64,000 nucleotides of DNA, from positions 229,604,779-229,668,778 of the forward strand of contig NC_089494.1 in assembly GCF_036850765.1 (NCBI RefSeq), read 5' to 3'. The notes under the pieces are model-generated. The model searched no databases and was not told the origin of the DNA. It was given only the letters and a program-made list of their open reading frames with translations. Shown one piece after another: positions 48,001 to 54,843 of this stretch. The number at the start of each line of letters is the position of its first letter. The first letter of the stretch is position 1. The stretch comes from Saccopteryx bilineata (lineage: Eukaryota; Chordata; Mammalia; Chiroptera; Emballonuridae). The position numbers and the translations under genes were made by a program.

Positions 48001-48548
48001 GCTCAGCTAACACTCACGGCAGGCTAAGAGCACAGGCACAGGCAGCCCTCACAGCCACGGACCCCGGTCCCCTGCAGAGGCAGTTACGGATTCCTGTGAT
48101 GGCATTTAGTGCGAACACACACCAATCCTGTGGTCAACACGCACAGGCAGCAAGCCCATGAAAAGGAAAGAAAGAAACCCTACACTAGTTTTGGCAGATT
48201 GGTGGCTAAGATAAAACTTAAATTCTAAGAACTCAAACTAACTAATGTGTTTTCGTGTTATAAACCCACGCATCAAATTAAGAGACATGAAATAATTACA
48301 CTTTGAGAGTTTGCCTGGCAAAACCAAAACCATGCTCCAGTAGTGTCTACACAGAGAAGACCCACAGGGGAGTAGGCAGAACCGTGCCTCTCCGGTGCTT
48401 CTGTCGTCAGTTCTGTCTCCTGTGGGGACATACCTCTCATGTCTGCTCTTCTTGGCAGATAAGTCATCCCCGGAGGCGGGTCTTCTCTTTTTCCGCGGCG
48501 GCATGGCCTTACTAAAGCAGTCCGAGGGGCCACAGGCACGCAGGCTTC
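3475..48548 (-). CDS. DCUN1D4: DCUN1D4, DCN1-like protein 4 (3' eight coding exons; 5' end outside window)
   Basis: Eight minus-strand segments splice in phase to 246 residues plus stop: 48548-48434, 45652-45561, 36220-36150, 32364-32273, 26027-25919, 6493-6389, 3752-3650, 3530-3475. Every junction is GT-AG. The product has a basic, NLS-like start ([14 protein letters not shown], then KKSRH) and one DCUN1/PONY domain (about residues 55-241), with no UBA domain, as in DCNL4 and DCNL5. D204, A228 and D234 have the spacing (24 and 6) of the cullin-binding DAD patch of DCNL1. The sequence matches DCNL4 rather than DCNL5 (for example [19 protein letters not shown]). The family binds the cullin WHB domain and N-acetylated UBC12 or UBE2F and promotes NEDD8 transfer, largely in the nucleus for DCNL4. 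From the internal ATG at 48504-48502 the product is 232 residues, matching the recalled short isoform; the human long form is recalled as 292. Identity is seen directly; function is from family knowledge. Confidence 0.97.
3531..3649 (-). other. Short 119-nt last intron of DCUN1D4
   Basis: This is the only short intron seen; all others exceed 2 kb. Read on the minus strand it contains a C-rich stretch (complement of the repeated GGGGGT run at 3605-3623) and ends in a CT-repeat polypyrimidine tract at 3533-3558 before the acceptor. Its size suggests recognition by intron definition. Confidence 0.9.
3650..3752 (-). CDS. DCUN1D4: DCUN1D4 penultimate coding exon, cullin-binding surface
   Basis: The 103-nt exon encodes [20 protein letters not shown] then [14 protein letters not shown] and the T of a split tryptophan codon. 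The acceptor is CTCCATCAG and the donor GTGAGTAC. It carries two of the three residues that line up with the DAD patch (the D of NKDQW and the A of DGAW). Confidence 0.96.
3753..6388 (-). other. DCUN1D4 intron, mostly unique sequence
   Basis: Contains a MIR fragment at 4028-4146 and an unassigned, relatively GC-rich patch at about 4850-5330 with short open frames but no recognisable protein. I see no young SINE here and no further exon. Confidence 0.8.
4028..4146 (+). repeat. MIR SINE fragment
   Basis: Reads like the 3' half of MIR: a tacctacttcgtagag-type segment, then a run ending in gcaaacagtaagtgctaaat, the classical tail (gcacatagtaagtgctcaat). Diverged and ancient. Confidence 0.7.
6389..6493 (-). 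CDS. DCUN1D4: DCUN1D4 exon, DCUN1 domain
   Basis: The 105-nt exon is phase 0 at both ends and encodes [20 protein letters not shown] then [15 protein letters not shown]. The acceptor is TTAAACAG and the donor GTACCAAG, the weakest donor of the gene. Skipping this exon would keep the reading frame. Confidence 0.96.
10540..10752 (-). repeat. MIR SINE, antisense
   Basis: Contains the reverse complement of the MIR core: gaataagaaaactgaggcc, then the tagagctgggacccgacccg region and a tail resembling the MIR 5' portion. Ancient mammalian SINE. Confidence 0.8.
10856..10935 (-). repeat. Ancient L1 3'-end fragment
   Basis: The stretch tactgaggtataattgacat and following bases resemble the reverse complement of old L1M 3' ends. 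Short and diverged, so the assignment is tentative. Confidence 0.4.
13734..13911 (+). repeat. Short bat tRNA-derived SINE (type C)
   Basis: Starts gcctgacctgtggtggcgca, has a B-box-like ggttcgaaacc, a CT-rich tail and an A-rich end. It is flanked by a duplication of about 16 bp ending in actcccaaca (13718-13733 and about 13912-13927), which marks the insertion into the surrounding L1. Confidence 0.85.
14320..14634 (+). repeat. Bat tRNA-derived SINE (type B), inside the mariner element
   Basis: Starts gcctgaccaggcggtggcac, includes the ggtttgagatcccgaggtcg region and ends in a CT-rich then A-rich tail. A 13-bp target duplication aaaaggaaaaccc flanks it (14307-14319 and 14635-14647). Confidence 0.92.
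14753..15031 (+). pseudogene. Mariner-type transposase N-terminal fragment
   Basis: A 92-codon open stretch with a helix-turn-helix-like region ([20 protein letters not shown], then [20 protein letters not shown]). This is the DNA-binding layout of Tc1/mariner-like transposases, close to the HTH found in many arthropod copies. The frame ends soon after SPKKSVHEP, just before the right inverted repeat. The catalytic DD(D/E) region is absent, so it cannot be an active enzyme. The deletion junction probably lies near 15000. Confidence 0.75.
15191..16460 (+). pseudogene. Degenerate L1 ORF2 reverse-transcriptase remnant
   Basis: Shows [20 protein letters not shown] and [20 protein letters not shown] in one frame, then frame changes. 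At 15544-15555 the polymerase motif reads FAGD, where active L1s have FADD, so one of the catalytic aspartates is lost. Several stops and frameshifts follow. The frame order is that of L1 ORF2. Confidence 0.85.
17109..17412 (+). repeat. Bat tRNA-derived SINE (type B) in L1 3' region
   Basis: Starts gcctgaccagacggtggcgc. It contains a short internal duplication of the ctcatctggtttgagca segment near 17204-17240, absent from other copies here. The L1 3' sequence resumes after it near 17440. Confidence 0.88.
18753..18980 (+). repeat. Short bat tRNA-derived SINE (type C)
   Basis: Starts gcctgacctgttgtggcgca, with gaggtcgctggcttgagcaa and a CT-rich tail. The flanks gaaaaaaaatgg at about 18741-18752 and 18983-18994 look like the target duplication. 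Confidence 0.82.
19427..19603 (-). repeat. VES-like bat SINE (type D), antisense
   Basis: Reverse complement begins gcccaggccgatagcttag, has a B-box region ending in gggttcaatccccagtcag, and ends in a purine/A-rich tail. Diverged from the type A and B copies. Confidence 0.75.
20620..21035 (+). repeat. Bat tRNA-derived SINE (type A) with three internal repeat units
   Basis: The tRNA-like head (gccctggccggttggctcag to cccggccagggcaca) could fold as a near cloverleaf with A and B boxes. A cacaggagaagcgcccattt segment, a CT-rich stretch and a long GC-rich body follow, ending in cagcttcagaaaaat. The body has three copies of an about 23-bp unit built on agcatcgcccctggtggg (20878-20945). Flanks are (AT)n. 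Long open frames crossing this copy are not genes. Confidence 0.92.
21971..22635 (+). mobile_element. ERVL-MaLR (MST/MLT1-like) solo LTR, split by a hAT element
   Basis: Starts tgctatggtctaaat, resumes after the hAT insert as atgtttgtgtccctccaaaa, and runs through ggtgatggtattaggaggtg, a tcttggacttcccagccacc block and gtgagaaataaatttttgtt to gaacagactaag. This is the recognisable order of MaLR LTRs. No internal retroviral coding sequence is next to it, so it is a solo LTR. Confidence 0.8.
21986..22305 (+). mobile_element. hAT-superfamily non-autonomous transposon inside the LTR
   Basis: Left end caggggtcgggaacc and right end ggttcccaacccctg are inverted repeats. The 8-bp duplication gtctaaat lies at 21978-21985 and 22306-22313, the hAT signature. 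The 320-bp interior has no transposase frame. Confidence 0.93.
24240..24400 (+). repeat. Possible MIR fragment
   Basis: Contains gggtgtgagtcccgggtcta and later an fttctcc-type run (caatttctccattctctgag), in the order of the MIR 5' half. Diverged. Confidence 0.5.
25919..26027 (-). CDS. DCUN1D4: DCUN1D4 exon, DCUN1 domain helices
   Basis: The 109-nt exon encodes [20 protein letters not shown] then [16 protein letters not shown], ending on the complete codon CGG. The acceptor is TTTTTCTAG and the donor GTGAGTTC. Confidence 0.96.
26165..27060. repeat. Ancient LINE-like fossil
   Basis: After a T-rich start, phrases such as tatacccatcgcctcggttc, tagaatctcaatttgtcaga and gatattcgcctgaactgact follow an order I associate with old L1M 3' sequence, heavily diverged. 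Family and orientation are uncertain. Confidence 0.45.
28553..28905. repeat. Intronic minisatellite, 39-bp unit, nine copies
   Basis: Nine head-to-tail copies of a 39-bp unit containing cctatgtctggaagaccac and cttggcagaaga, with only a few base changes per copy (cct/ctt, gat/gac, gtc/atc). Because 39 is divisible by three and the unit lacks stops in several frames, long frames appear on both strands; these are artefacts. There are no spacers between units, so it is not a CRISPR array. Confidence 0.97.
30985..31190 (+). repeat. MIR SINE
   Basis: Contains ccatctctgccactagattt and cctcagcttcctcatttgta followed by aatgcacacg, the MIR core in sense orientation, then a diverged 3' part. Confidence 0.8.
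31764..32087. repeat. Ancient hAT-like transposon fossil
   Basis: The left end tggtgctgtctaatacag and right end ctattggacagagctgctc are imperfect inverted repeats of the Charlie-type pattern, and ctactagacacgtggctcc is near the left end. There is no coding content. The family name is uncertain. Confidence 0.55.
32273..32364 (-). CDS. DCUN1D4: DCUN1D4 exon, DCUN1 domain core
   Basis: The 92-nt exon encodes [20 protein letters not shown] then [10 protein letters not shown] plus the first two bases of a glutamine codon. The acceptor is TTTTAACAG and the donor GTAAGTCC. It joins 26027 in phase, the next exon supplying the A of CAA. Confidence 0.96.
32540..33060 (+). repeat. Ancient L1 3'-end fragment
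   Basis: tggagggcaattctgcagta, accatgtgcccattagacag and the following text resemble the C-terminal ORF2 and 3' region of old L1M families. No open frame remains. Confidence 0.55.
33220..33579 (+). repeat. Bat tRNA-derived SINE (type A), one internal unit
   Basis: Starts gccctgctggttggctcagt and ends cttcagaag plus A's. The target duplication ctttcatca is at 33211-33219 and 33580-33588. It has a single copy of the agcatctccccctagtgggc unit. Confidence 0.92.
33930..34109 (+). repeat. VES-like bat SINE (type D)
   Basis: Head gccctggccaggtaactcag, B box ggtttgatcccc, CT-rich tail, A-rich end. An 11-bp duplication aatggtgaagg flanks it (33919-33929 and 34110-34120). Confidence 0.88.
34426..34465. 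repeat. 20-bp perfect tandem duplication
   Basis: gggatgtatccccaattagc occurs twice in direct succession (34426-34445 and 34446-34465) in otherwise unique intron. Confidence 0.95.
36150..36220 (-). CDS. DCUN1D4: DCUN1D4 exon (EF-hand-like part of the DCUN1 domain)
   Basis: The 71-nt exon encodes [20 protein letters not shown] then PEN, entering with GT to complete a glycine codon and ending on a codon boundary. The acceptor is CACTGCAG and the donor GTAAGTCT. This small exon is flanked by oppositely oriented SINE copies (see findings). Confidence 0.96.
36730..37060 (+). repeat. Old LINE (L2-like) RT fragment
   Basis: The text from gtcactaataaccccttcgt through tttactctatttgacctctc to ctcctcttttaacttcatta follows the order of a widely dispersed old mammalian LINE reverse-transcriptase segment. 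Heavily decayed, no frame. Confidence 0.4.
37592..37997 (-). repeat. Bat tRNA-derived SINE (type A), antisense
   Basis: Reading the minus strand from 37997: a gctctggccatttggtttgg-type head, diverged B box, CT repeat tract (37800-37870 as GA on the plus strand), single internal unit (37678-37700), and an end in A's at 37592. Older than the other type A copies. Confidence 0.88.
38719..39093 (+). repeat. Bat tRNA-derived SINE (type B) with (AAAG)n tail
   Basis: Starts gcctgaccaggcggtggcgc. A 14-bp target duplication gaaaagcagtttta lies at 38705-38718 and 39094-39107. The A tail has expanded into an AAAG tetranucleotide tract (about 39056-39093), a likely polymorphic microsatellite. Confidence 0.95.
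40169..40561 (+). repeat. Bat tRNA-derived SINE (type A), two internal units
   Basis: Starts gccctggccggttgctcagc. A perfect 17-bp target duplication aaaaaattgtatctaaa is at 40152-40168 and 40562-40578. Two copies of the internal unit sit at 40412-40458. Close similarity to the 20620 copy indicates a recent insertion. Confidence 0.95.
41322..41663 (+). repeat. Bat tRNA-derived SINE (type A), deleted head
   Basis: The tRNA-like head is shortened (gttggcccagtgtatggatg joined to the B-box part), then the normal body and A tail. The A box and anticodon region are damaged. Confidence 0.85.
42342..42675 (-). repeat. Bat tRNA-derived SINE (type B), antisense
   Basis: The reverse complement starts gcctgaccaggcggtggcgc and ends in a TAAAA-type tail. 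A perfect 15-bp duplication gcctgctctctttta is at 42327-42341 and 42676-42690. Confidence 0.96.
42702..43080 (+). repeat. Bat tRNA-derived SINE (type A), one internal unit
   Basis: Starts gccctggccagttggctcag. The flanks gaaaacaaa (42693-42701 and 43081-43089) look like the duplication. It carries one internal unit. It sits 26 bp from the antisense type B copy, in opposite orientation. Confidence 0.93.
43525..43875 (+). mobile_element. hAT-superfamily non-autonomous transposon
   Basis: Left end caggggtagtcaacc and right end ggtgaccagcactg are imperfect inverted repeats; inside them the ctaccgcccact and agtgggcggtag segments also pair. The 8-bp duplication aactacag is at 43517-43524 and 43876-43883. 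351 bp, no transposase frame. Confidence 0.9.
44124..44711 (+). mobile_element. hAT-superfamily non-autonomous transposon with nested SINE
   Basis: Left end caggatcctcaaac and right end gtttggggacccctg are inverted repeats. The 8-bp duplication tattagaa is at 44116-44123 and 44712-44719. Subtracting the SINE at 44206-44453 and one 8-bp site copy leaves about 330 bp. No transposase frame is seen. Confidence 0.92.
44206..44453 (+). repeat. Bat tRNA-derived SINE (type B), internally deleted, inside hAT
   Basis: Starts gcctgactaggtggtggcgc; the middle segment between ctgctgaatgccc and the CT-rich tail is missing. The duplication aaactatg is at 44198-44205 and 44454-44461. Confidence 0.9.
45561..45652 (-). 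CDS. DCUN1D4: DCUN1D4 exon, start of the DCUN1 domain
   Basis: The 92-nt exon encodes [20 protein letters not shown] followed by [10 protein letters not shown]. The leading C completes a serine codon from the previous exon and the trailing G starts a glycine codon. The acceptor is TTTCTAG and the donor GTAGGTAA. The first helix of the PONY domain begins within this exon. Confidence 0.96.
45653..48433 (-). other. DCUN1D4 intron, 2.8 kb
   Basis: Contains an old L1 3' end (about 46955-47295) and A-rich stretches (46705-46720). The remainder looks unique, and no extra exon is recognised. Confidence 0.75.
46955..47295 (+). repeat. Ancient L1 3'-end fragment
   Basis: aatggaataccattcagcca, gattcatggttgcctaggac, then tacactcaaaatggatgaac and an A-rich end are the order seen at old L1M 3' ends. 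Diverged. Confidence 0.65.
48434..48548 (-). CDS. DCUN1D4: DCUN1D4 exon with the basic N-terminal region and internal ATG
   Basis: The 115-nt exon encodes [14 protein letters not shown] followed by [20 protein letters not shown] and RHE, with split codons at both ends (GA at entry, AG at exit). The acceptor is preceded by CTGTCCCGCAG and the donor is GTATGTCC. The ATG at 48504-48502 sits in a CpG-rich patch and is a possible start for the shorter isoform. The segment before that ATG differs from the human sequence I recall (SLRSCSSSDCFNKV), so it is the least conserved part of the gene here. Confidence 0.95.
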
Positions 48549-49264
48549 CTGCGGGACAGGCAGAGGGCGCGGGGGTAAGGCATGGGGTCAGGGCACGGCA
48601 CCTCCCAGCACTTGCACAGAAACGCCCCCACCAAATCAGAAACTTGTGTGGCTGGTCTGGTAAAGACTTTACATGTTCTGTAAATGCTATGAGGTGAAAA
48701 TAATGGTTTTTAGTTTCTCTTTGAGAAAATGTTCTAGTCAAGAATAAACCTAGCAATGACACAAGTTAATACTCCCCCCCCCCCAAAAAAAAACCATACC
48801 AGAAATAGAGGTTATCATAATTTCAGTGTAGCCTCCAAAAATTGATATTAAGATAAACCACCTAAGCTTTCAGCTTCTCTTGCATGTCAACCCATGTTCC
48901 TTCAGAAGGAACTGGACTGCTGCCGCATGCATGCACATCACTAGGGAAGGCCGGTTCAACGGGACACCCTGCATCAGAACGCACACAAGCATAACAGCCC
49001 CCACATTCTTAAGCTTTAAGAGACAGCTGGTATGGAGTTCAGAAAACTAAAGAAATAAGTAACAGGATTTAGATTGTTGGATTTCTGGGGAAGAAGCCTG
49101 ACATGATCATGAGCAAAATTTCCATAATAATCTTTAGTTTATTTCTGCCACCTAAAAAAATTTTTTTTCCACTTTCACTCAGGGTTTTCAGAAGCATACC
49201 TTTCATTTGGTAAAAAAATAATTTTAAAAATTAAATTAAATTGTAATAACAACAGACAAGAGCA

Positions 49265-49460
49265 TGGAACACTTATTGAGACCTTACTATATATGAGCCA
49301 GGTCCCCTTCTCAACTCTTATATGTATTAACTCAACCTCTTAACCTCATAACAAGCTCATGAAAAAAGAACCATCATTACTGCCTATGCAGATGAGAAAA
49401 CGGAGGCAGGGAGTTAGGTGGGTGGCAAAATTGGAATTCAAACCCTGACAGTCTCACTTC
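49265..49460 (-). repeat. MIR SINE, antisense
   Basis: acttattgagaccttactat, then gatgagaaaacggaggcagg and a ggaattcaaaccctgacagt tail: the reverse complement of the MIR body in correct order. Confidence 0.8.
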
Positions 49461-49869
49461 AGACCGTATTAACGATTATAAACTACCAGACAATTACAAG
49501 ATAATTAAAACACCCCATTTAATACAAGTATTAGTAGATTTTTATGTCAATAACTGAATGACAGCAGGGCAGAGATAATTATCCCTACTTAACAGATGGA
49601 AAAACTAAGGCTCAGGCATCTGAGTGGCTCTGCAAGGTCTCGGAAGTGTGAAGGGGTAAATTCTGGCCACAAGCCTTACCCTGCCACTGTTCCATTGGTA
49701 GAGGCCCTGACTCTCAACATAAAGGCATACTGGGATTGAGGATTTGCCTTTAATGAATGAGTTCCCGCTCTTGACCTAACAATGTGACTTGGTCAATCAC
49801 GAACGTATTCTGGGTCTGTGGTGTGTCATTTTAAGTATGAGAACTGTGCTACCTCTCAGGAGTTTTATG

Positions 49870-50130
49870 AGAAAAAAAAATCCACGCAATAGGTGCCAAG
49901 CACTGTGTGTGAACAGATGTTGGGGATATAAAGAAACATGCTCCCAGTGATATAATGGAGGTATGGCTGTAGAGCTCATGCTGGACCTCGGTGCTCACTG
50001 GATCCTCACAACCCTACAACGTAGAAATTGTCAGCATTCTCATTTTACAAATGAAGAGACTAAACCAGAGAAATCAGATGACTCATGGAAAGCAGTAGGT
50101 GAAGTCAAGAGTCAAACCCAAGCAGCGCGG
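49870..50130 (-). repeat. MIR SINE, antisense, diverged
   Basis: gatcctcacaaccctacaac, then cattttacaaatgaagagac and gtcaagagtcaaacccaagc follow the MIR order in reverse complement. Confidence 0.7.
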
Positions 50131-50654
50131 CAGCCAGGCCCAAGCTCTCTGCCGCTGCTCACTGCCGCCTCCACTAGACCCCCCGGCAGAGGCTGAGCTG
50201 CTCAGAGAAGCAGGACGAGGCCTTGGGGACTGCGGACAATCAAGGGGCTGGGAAAAGAAGGTAAAAACCCGGGTAGGTCGAAAACCTTGGCAGGGTCAGG
50301 TCCTAGAAGTCAAAGGAAAAGAGTGCTGCAAGGAGGGCATCGTCTGCTGCACACAGAGAAAGCAGTGAAAGCACACCCCGAATTTCCCAATCAAGTCCAG
50401 GAGCAATGGGTTGCTGACGGCAGCAGCGGACTTGCAGTGGGCCGGGAAAGATGTGAGGTGAGGGAGTGACATACCAAACGTGGACAAGTCTTTCTAAAAA
50501 GCTGTTTGAAAGGCAGGGAGAGTTGTCAGTAGCTAATAGTCACAACCCTGGTAAGAGCAATGGTCAGGACTAGAACTCAAATCCTAGTTTATATACACTA
50601 GGCTAACACCATTGTGCTAAGTTACCAGGGTAACTGCTTCAAGAAATACCAACC

Positions 50655-51050
50655 GCCCTGGCCGGTTGGCTCAGTGGTAGAGCGTCGGCCTAGCGTGTGG
50701 AGGACCTGGGTTCGATTCCCGGCCAGGGCACACAGGAGAAGCGCCCATTTGCTTCTCCACCCCTCCGCCGCACTTTCCTCTCTGTCTCTCTCTTCCCCTC
50801 CCGCAGCCAAGGCTCCATTGGAGCAAAGATGGCCCGGGCGCTGGGGATGGCTCTGTGGCCTCTGCCTCAGGCGCTAGAGTGGCTCTGGTCGCAACATGGC
50901 GACGCCCAGGATGGGCAGAGCATCGCCCCCTGGTGGGCAGAGCGTAGCCCCATGGTGGGCGTGCCGGGTGGATCCCGGTAGGGCGCATGCGGGAGTCTGT
51001 CTGACTGTCTCTCCCTGTTTCCAGCTTCAGAAAAATGAAAAAAAAAAAAA
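50655..51050 (+). repeat. Bat tRNA-derived SINE (type A), two internal units
   Basis: Starts gccctggccggttggctcag. A perfect 14-bp duplication aagaaataccaacc is at 50641-50654 and 51051-51064. It has two internal units, the second diverged (agcgtagccccatggtgggc). Confidence 0.96.
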
Positions 51051-53033
51051 AAGAAATACCAACCAAAAGCACTATGCTGTTATAAAACAAGACTATAGCC
51101 TGAATGAGGTCTGTGCCCAGTGCCAGGGACTGGACAAGGTCCTGCTAGCTTCTTCAGCACAGATGCAGACCCCAAACAGGGCAAAAAAAAGACAACTCTC
51201 TTAGTATCTTAGTACACTTCCTTCCTGGGAACCCAACCAGGCTCTGTCCTTCCCAAGGGTGGGGCAGGGAGTAGAGGGTTCTTCTGAGACACATATTTCT
51301 TGTTGCCCCACAACAGCAGCAAGAAATGGAAAAGAATGAGCCAGAGAAAAGTGTTGCCCACCAGTAACAAGCACCTCATTCATCTTCCCTTTGAAATGGT
51401 GGTCCTGTTTATAAACACTAAAGCATTCAAAAGGGTCCCAAAAGTTGCAGAATAATCCAAGCATTTGCAGACTGCCAACACACAAGAAAAAGACTTATTC
51501 TTGTCCATTGGTGCCTTGGGGTGGGCCTTGCAAAATGAAAAAGTACACCCTATAGAGCTGAAAAGCCTGTGACACTGCTCAGAAATGAGTCTGCCTTACA
51601 CACCCAGGTTTGCTTCTCCTGCCTCGGATGTGCACATGGGAAGGAAAGACATTTTCTTCCAGGATCGGTCATGGTTTGGTTTTGGGCATTGGGTCTGGCA
51701 GTTGCCTCCACCAGTGTTGGCAGAACACAAAGGAAAATGCACTTCTCTCCTCAGCCCACGGGAAGATGAACACTATTTTAAATAATGTCTTTACCAACAG
51801 TCACCAATAAAGGTTAGTCCAGTAGCTCCTCCCTATCTGCTTCTTCACAGAAACACTGGTGTAATGTCAGGCTTTCACTGAATCCTACTTGTCAAAAGCA
51901 CTGTGCTCTTGTTAAACACAAACACCTTGTTAACCAACTTTTTCAACTTTCCCTACTTCCTTATTGATGATGCTTTCTATTAAAAAATGTAATGTCATTT
52001 TTTCTTGTGTCTGTATAAAAGTTATTCAAAATTTGAGCCCCAGATTATCCTAAATGTGTCATTTTATTCTTTCTTTTATTCTGCATTTTTATCTTCTAGC
52101 TAAGAACCATTGCTTCTGTTTAGATCTCTCTAATAATGGTCTGTATGAGCGAGGGGTTGTTATGGGGCTGGCTTTCACAAAGAAACCGTGTCTGTTTGCC
52201 TTTCTGCTGCCCCTCACAGGAGGCACCCCGGCTCACTGGCCCTCACCCCACCTCACAGGAAGAATGAGTTAAATTCAATACCCAGTGATCGTGCAAAGGA
52301 CATAGCTACTCAGGCAGACCCCTACAACTCATGATGGTGAAAAGTTTTAGACTACATAAAAAGCCATTTTTTAAGGTTGTGGAAAACTAAGTTTACTTAA
52401 AATAATTTGCCAATGTGAACCAAATAAACAAAATACAGAGAAAACACAATTCAAGGCTTGTTTGCCCCAAACCCTCTACCCCAACATGGCTCCAAGGATC
52501 CTACCTGAGCAAAGCCACAATGAGGGTTTTTAAGTGTGCATACAAAGGTACACCTTGGTTTGCAGGGCCCCATTTGGGTTACCTGTAATACACATTAGCT
52601 AATAATGTATCATAGTGCAGCAACAATAAGATATATACACTGACAGCACTATAGCAGAATCTAGATAAATGTTTGTTGAATAAATGTGTTCCTAAAATAT
52701 GTGTAAATCAAGTTCTGCTAAAACACCAGTACGTTTCCAGGGATTTAAAGCACTTATGAATAGATAATATATTGCAACTTCAGATTTTCCCATTTCTCAG
52801 TAAACAAGCAGTTGATTTTAAGTTTCTTACCAGGCAGAATTTTTAAAAACATATAGTCTAGAATGTTTGTTTCTTAAAATAACTCTGATGTCTTTTTATA
52901 ATAAAAATAGTTAAGTCTAAGTGAATAGGTTTTAAAAATTTGTATTTATTTATATAGTTAAATTTAGACTTTATTGACTCAGAACTTGTATCCTAATCTA
53001 CTTCAATTAAACTATCTTTAAAAAAAGTTTAGA

Positions 53034-54300
53034 GTGATGGCAGAGAAATAGTGGCATGAGAAATACTCCTAATCTCTCCCCTTGAAATTTAGACAAATTT
53101 AACAACTAAATACAGAGAGAAAAAAAATTAGGAGCACCCAAAATTTACACACACCAGACAAAGGTATGACTGGGTGAAAAAGTGGCTGAATATATAAAAC
53201 AGATGATGGAGCATTTCGCTTTCCGTGCTAATCTGAAGTAGAGGCACTTTTGTTTGGAGCCCAGCAAAGAGGAGAGGCTGAACTAATAGGGATGGAGCAG
53301 AGGAAGGGTGGGCGCCCAAACAAAGGAAAGATCACACTGGCTCTACCTGAGATCACCGACACTGGGCGCGCACACAGGTGGTGGGATCCACCTAAAATTA
53401 CCAGCACGGGTGCCTGCGTGGGCCGGCGCAAGCATCTTTGTGTATTCCCAGAAGCGCTAGCGACTACCCCTAGCATCACCAGCATGGGGAGCGAGCAGAG
53501 TGCAGGCTGAGGTGCTTTGCCTGAGATTAACAACGCTGGGCATCTGCAGTAACACCAGCATTTTTGAGCACTCCCCACTCCACAATCCCCAGCACTGGGT
53601 ACCTGTGAGGGCACCAGGATCTTTGGGCATTACCAGCTCCACGATCTCCAGCGCCGGGCATGCACATGGGCCAGGACCCTTGGCCTGAGAATGCCAGGGC
53701 TGGGCGCCTGAACGGTGGCTGCAACTGTCTGTGTGTAGTTGTGGGAGCTGGACACATACGTGGCCTGTCCCCAGCTACCAAGCAGGGCAAATGGGAAAAG
53801 CCCATAGAGATCAAAACTAGGGCATGCTGAGCCATGCCAGAAAAGCCCGCTGGCCCATAGAATTTTGCCTGTGTGTAACATAAAGGAACTTGGCCCTTGG
53901 TCTGTGCCTTGCCCTGCGTGCCCATGCTAGTGGCTCTGGTTCCCACTGCCTTCCCCAGAACTGTGCTTTGAGCAGTACTGAGGGGGGACCTGGCTGTGCA
54001 TAGATTCCCTTGCTGCGAGACAGTGGCTGAGGTGGACCCCACAACTAAGTCTCCAGGCTGCTAGCTCCCATGGGAGGGACATGCGAACAGGTGCCCGGAA
54101 AACTGGCACTCCCATTACTAGAGCCAGATAATTGCAAAGCCCTAACAAGCCCCACCTGTCAACGGGACTGAGGCCCAGCCTACGCCATTGCCACAGTGAG
54201 ACATCCGCAGACCTCTGCCAAAGAGCCATGCAGAGGCAAACTTGTAGTACAGTAGCACCTGCTGAAAAAAAGGGAAGAAGCTACCTCTCAAAACCAGGAA
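53034..54300 (+). promoter_or_regulatory. L1 5' UTR with degenerate tandem units
   Basis: Opens with gagtgatggcagagaaatag. From about 53350 to 53750 a phrase like ccagcactgggcgcctg recurs about seven times at irregular spacing of about 45-75 bp, separated by GC-rich text. The position at the L1 head suggests this was the internal promoter, but no activity can be inferred. Confidence 0.6.
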
Positions 54301-54309
54301 AAAAATTAC

Positions 54310-54790
54310 TTTTTAACGGTTTTTGTCACTTTTACTTCTTTCTTTTTTCTTTTTCTATTATTTTCCTTTTGAACTACATTATTCACAGTTGTTACATTTT
54401 TCATTCCTGTTTTTTGTGAGGGTTTTGTTTCAGAAACCTTTACTTCTGGGGTTTTTTTTCTTTGTTTTTTCTTTTTCTTTGTTTTGTATTCTATTTTTTG
54501 TCCTCTCTTTCTCTTTATTCTCCCTTCTCGTTTCTTCTCCTTTACCTTTTTTTCTTCTTCTTTTTTCCACTCTCATCCAATCATCACTTATCAAATTATT
54601 ATATTTCAGCCTATTTTTCTTTGTGACATTTTGCTTGTTTCTGACTACATTTTTTCTCTATTTTGTCATCTCTCCTTAATTTCTATTCCTTGTTCTTTGT
54701 AGTTTTTGTTCCACTATCATTATAGAATTTTCATTTCTTTCACTGTATTTTTAAACTTTTATTTTACTTTCTTAATTATCTCTTATTAGT
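54310..54790 (+). other. T-rich pyrimidine tract between L1 5' UTR and ORF1
   Basis: About 480 bp dominated by T with C (tttctttttctattattttc and similar), with few purines. The open frames through it are low-complexity (Phe/Leu/Ser) and not credible proteins. Confidence 0.8.
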
Positions 54791-54843
54791 GTTATTAACA
54801 ATACCACTCTCAAATGCTATTAAGAAAAAAGAAATAAAATATC

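Larger units (their letters stand above)
48549..53033 (-). other. DCUN1D4 upstream intron (or 5' flank of a short isoform)
   Basis: I searched for the human N-terminal exon peptides (NLTEDIGQDDHQTG and upstream) in reverse complement and did not find them. MIR fragments lie at 49265-49460 and 49870-50130, perhaps also near 49565-49650 and 50519-50640, and a type A SINE at 50655-51050. 51070-53033 shows nothing assignable. Confidence 0.65.

Noticed and set aside
48238..48762. 174-codon minus-strand frame as a complete gene
   Set aside because: Only 48434-48548 is exon; consensus acceptor and donor sites bound it and the rest is intron.
53527..54042. 171-codon minus-strand frame
   Set aside because: Antisense to the L1 5' UTR, with no domain and no splice context.
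54323..54702. 118-codon hydrophobic frame resembling a membrane protein
   Set aside because: It is the T-rich tract translated: Phe, Leu and Ser runs from low-complexity DNA.
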